This document shows, piece after piece, positions 5,337 to 7,243 of a stretch of DNA of 7,243 nt. Source of the stretch: Candidatus Acidifodinimicrobium mancum. Its GTDB lineage: Archaea > Nanobdellota > Nanobdellia > Parvarchaeales > Parvarchaeaceae. Within the stretch, counting starts at the first letter, position 1. Every line of letters starts with the position of its first letter. The stretch covers positions 1 to 7,243 of the forward strand of contig JADFAP010000020.1 in the NCBI GenBank assembly GCA_015121965.1, in the 5' to 3' direction. A program made the translations under genes and the position numbers. The notes beneath the pieces are model-generated. The model was given only the letters and a program-made list of their open reading frames with translations. It made no database searches and was not told the DNA's origin.

Positions 5337-6304
5337 CAGAATCTCACCCTCGGATCAATCACAGCGTAGAATATGTCTAGCAGTATTGTGGCAGATACGA
5401 ATATTATACCAAATATCAAGACGGAGTCAAGAACTGCGACTAGCTGGTTATTTATCAGTGATTGAGTCAGAAAGTATCCCATACCTGGGTAGTTGAATAT
5501 AGTTTCTATGACTACTTCCCCGCTTAACAGCCCAGATATTGTATAGGCAAAAAATGTAGCCGGCTGGAATATGGCGTTCCTTAATGCATGCCTTCTTACT
5601 ATGTATCTCTCGCTCAATCCCTTCCCCCTCGCCCCTGTTATAAAATTTTGATTTAGAACGGATATCATCGAATTTCTTAACATTATTATTACACCGGCTA
5701 TGAAAGCCAACGCCAAAGACAACGCAGGCAAAATCAAAGACAAGAAAGCATTCCAAGCTATCACAAAGTTACCATGTATCAAGGCGTCGATAAGCAGTAT
5801 GTGTGTTGGGTAGGAGATCCCATCGCTGAACCATGCAATACCAACCATCAGCAGGGGATTTATCTCGCCGCTGAAAGGGAGGATTTTTAGATAAACTCCA
5901 AACAGGATTATAAGAACGATTGCGACTATGAAAATTGGGGCTGCGTACAGGTAGAATGATGCTGCCTTTATCGTCAAATCCGCTGCAGAATCCTTATGTC
6001 TTGCTGAAAACACACCAAGATAAGTCCCGATGAACCATATCAGCACCGCGGCAAAGATTGAAAGCATCAGAGTGTTCGGTAAAAACAAGGCAATTGCGCT
6101 GGATATGCTCCCTTTATACACATTGGTGTTTACAATCTGTGATTTCCCAGAAAAAAGGGAACTTAACCAAGATCCATACGCCACAAGAAAATTGCTATGT
6201 AGTCCCCCGATTATGTAGTATAGCAGAAATATAAACAGCGTTATCCCAATGAGCGTGGGAACTGCTATTATCAACCTCTTTATTATGTAGTGGGAGAGAC
6301 TCAT
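5336..6304 (-). CDS. dppB: Peptide-type ABC importer permease, DppB/OppB-like
   Basis: This 322-residue permease is of normal family length. Hydrophobic segments at about 10-33, 77-99, 116-140, 184-208, 248-268 and 290-314 give six helices. The first is followed by a longer extracellular loop, as in all DppB proteins. The coupling loop TGARGKGLSERYIVRRHALR (223-242) is the EAA motif that docks on an ATPase; in canonical members it reads TARAKGLSExxVxxRHALRN. NYPGMGYFL (271-279) and the terminal DPRVRF are further family marks. The start lies 15 bases after the binding-protein stop; no clear ribosome binding site precedes it, so the start rests on the family's typical N-terminus (an IIKRL-like segment before helix 1). 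Confidence 0.92.
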   Translation of the reverse strand: MSLSHYIIKRLIIAVPTLIGITLFIFLLYYIIGGLHSNFLVAYGSWLSSLFSGKSQIVNTNVYKGSISSAIALFLPNTLMLSIFAAVLIWFIGTYLGVFSARHKDSAADLTIKAASFYLYAAPIFIVAIVLIILFGVYLKILPFSGEINPLLMVGIAWFSDGISYPTHILLIDALIHGNFVIAWNAFLSLILPALSLALAFIAGVIIMLRNSMISVLNQNFITGARGKGLSERYIVRRHALRNAIFQPATFFAYTISGLLSGEVVIETIFNYPGMGYFLTQSLINNQLVAVLDSVLIFGIIFVSATILLDIFYAVIDPRVRF

Positions 6305-6319
6305 ATTAGCGGGCCTGAT

Positions 6320-7243
6320 TTATGCTTTGTTCCACCAGAAGTACAAGCCGTCTGCACCGCCACCTATCATCGGATTTTCCTGATATGAAATCTGATTGTC
6401 ATATGGAGTGATGTATGACTTTATGACCCAAAATTCATTAGGCTGCAGAGTGTACGTATACATGTATAAATTTACAGCCAACTGCTCCACTCCCTTATAG
6501 TCTTGTGCAGCCACTGCAGATGAAGTCGCTGAATCAGCGGCGGAAATCATATTGTTTAGCTCATTATAAACAGACGCCTCGTTGGTGTAATTCAAAGAAT
6601 CGAGGTATTGAACAGACCATCCATCTGGAGCTGGATATGCCCCGTCTTGAAGATAGATTGAATTAACGAAGTCTGACGGATAAGGAAAGTCGGCGGACCA
6701 ACCAAGTTGGTATATTGGGAAAGGATTCTGTCCGGGTACCATATATCCTACAATCGTTGAGAATGGCTCATATGTCACAACTATGTTGATGTTTGGATCC
6801 ATTTGGTGCAGTGCTTGAGCCCACATCTGGGCTCCATAGAAGTCCGTGGTGTCCCCAGACGAGACTACGATTGGGAAGTTTACCGATACATTATATTCAC
6901 CCGAAGCTAAAAGAAGCTGCTTAGCGTATGATATATTGAAGTAGGAAACATTCGCTAATCCACTTGCTGGAGTATAGTACGGAAGCCCGTCGATTATAGC
7001 GTCTGGATAATTGCTGCCAAAGTTGAAACCATACTTTTGGTTGCCCAGGATATTGTTTATGTATTCGGTGTAGTTGAAAGCGTAGTCGAACGCCTTTCTT
7101 ACGTCTAGATTCGCAAAGTAGTCAGATGGTATACTGTATTGAGACCCAAGCTGCTTTAGAGAAGTTTCACTGACGTTGAGATTAAATGCAAAGAAGAAGT
7201 TCGAAAGCGTCGGAAATTGGTATATTTCAGTGGTGCCTTGTGC
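6320..7243 (-). CDS. Extracellular solute-binding protein, family 5 (peptide/nickel type), N-terminus cut by window edge
   Basis: The frame is open from the right edge to the TAA at 6320-6322, giving 307 residues. The Met codon at 6826 is internal and not the start. This is the C-terminal half or more of a binding protein that would deliver peptides or similar solutes to the DppBC channel outside the cell. Family 5 marks, counted from the edge: FFFAFNLN (16-23, usual YLxFNT), the helix LDVRKAFDYAFNY (46-58, usual VRxALxxAIDR), ISYAKQLLLASGEYN (104-118, usual AKxLLxEAGY), and GWSADFPYPSDF (usual GWxxDYPDP). The C-terminus ends in FWWNKA with no membrane anchor, so any tether must be at the missing N-terminus. 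Asn, Ser and Tyr are plentiful, as in surface proteins of acidophilic archaea. It is the first visible gene of the operon; its promoter is outside the window. Confidence 0.92.
   Translation of the reverse strand, partial: AQGTTEIYQFPTLSNFFFAFNLNVSETSLKQLGSQYSIPSDYFANLDVRKAFDYAFNYTEYINNILGNQKYGFNFGSNYPDAIIDGLPYYTPASGLANVSYFNISYAKQLLLASGEYNVSVNFPIVVSSGDTTDFYGAQMWAQALHQMDPNINIVVTYEPFSTIVGYMVPGQNPFPIYQLGWSADFPYPSDFVNSIYLQDGAYPAPDGWSVQYLDSLNYTNEASVYNELNNMISAADSATSSAVAAQDYKGVEQLAVNLYMYTYTLQPNEFWVIKSYITPYDNQISYQENPMIGGGADGLYFWWNKA

Noticed and set aside
5448..5756. Minus-strand frame overlapping dppB in another phase
   Set aside because: It is out of phase within a well-supported permease gene, its composition is odd (Cys- and Lys-rich) and nothing indicates translation.
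6320..6826. A complete 168-residue protein starting at the Met codon at 6826
   Set aside because: The same frame is open to the right edge and encodes further solute-binding protein family motifs, so this Met is internal.
1..7243. CRISPR arrays, insertion sequences, tRNA or rRNA genes
   Set aside because: I saw no regularly spaced repeats, terminal inverted repeats, transposase motifs or structured RNA patterns. The window is almost fully coding.

Overview
The window looks like chromosomal DNA of an archaeon, probably an acidophile. Three of the six non-overlapping gene starts have a TATA-like box 24-29 bases before the ATG, which fits archaeal leaderless transcripts. Base composition is moderate to AT-rich by eye, with frequent ATA and AGA/AGG codons. 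A membrane-anchored protein resembles rusticyanin, a copper protein of acid-mine organisms. Together with the peptide transporter, this suggests a Thermoplasmata- or ARMAN/Micrarchaeota-like heterotroph. The lineage is inference and was not tested.

Layout. (1) Positions 1-151, minus strand: the 5' end of a probable carbon-nitrogen hydrolase (nitrilase superfamily), cut by the window edge. (2) Positions 152-238: a short divergent promoter region. (3) Positions 239-439, plus strand: a dodecin-family small protein lacking the family's flavin-stacking tryptophan. (4) Positions 528-2079, plus strand: a compact three-gene set with its own promoter. It encodes a membrane-tethered cupredoxin-fold protein that aligns with rusticyanin but has lost three of four copper ligands, then a four-helix and a three-helix membrane protein that I do not recognise. 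All three proteins lack cysteine. The third gene is best started at 1696 (ATG, strong ribosome binding site, ATGA overlap), not at the TTG at 1684. (5) Positions 2066-7243, minus strand: a peptide/nickel-type (Dpp/Opp) ABC importer operon in the order binding protein (5' end cut off), permease B, permease C, ATPase D, ATPase F. The genes are 15 bases apart or overlap.

How the genes work together. The ABC operon is self-contained. The extracellular binding protein captures peptides or similar solutes, the two permeases form the channel, and the two ATPases power it. The ATPases are asymmetric: DppF has the four-cysteine C-terminal region with a long insertion and an altered signature motif (LSDGQ), while DppD lacks the cysteine tail but has a helical-domain insertion of roughly 85-110 residues. 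The three-gene set is the most unusual part. It has the shape of an electron-transfer membrane module, but no intact copper site and no cysteine or histidine pairs for haem, so its role is unknown. The two sets converge and their coding ends overlap by 14 bases.
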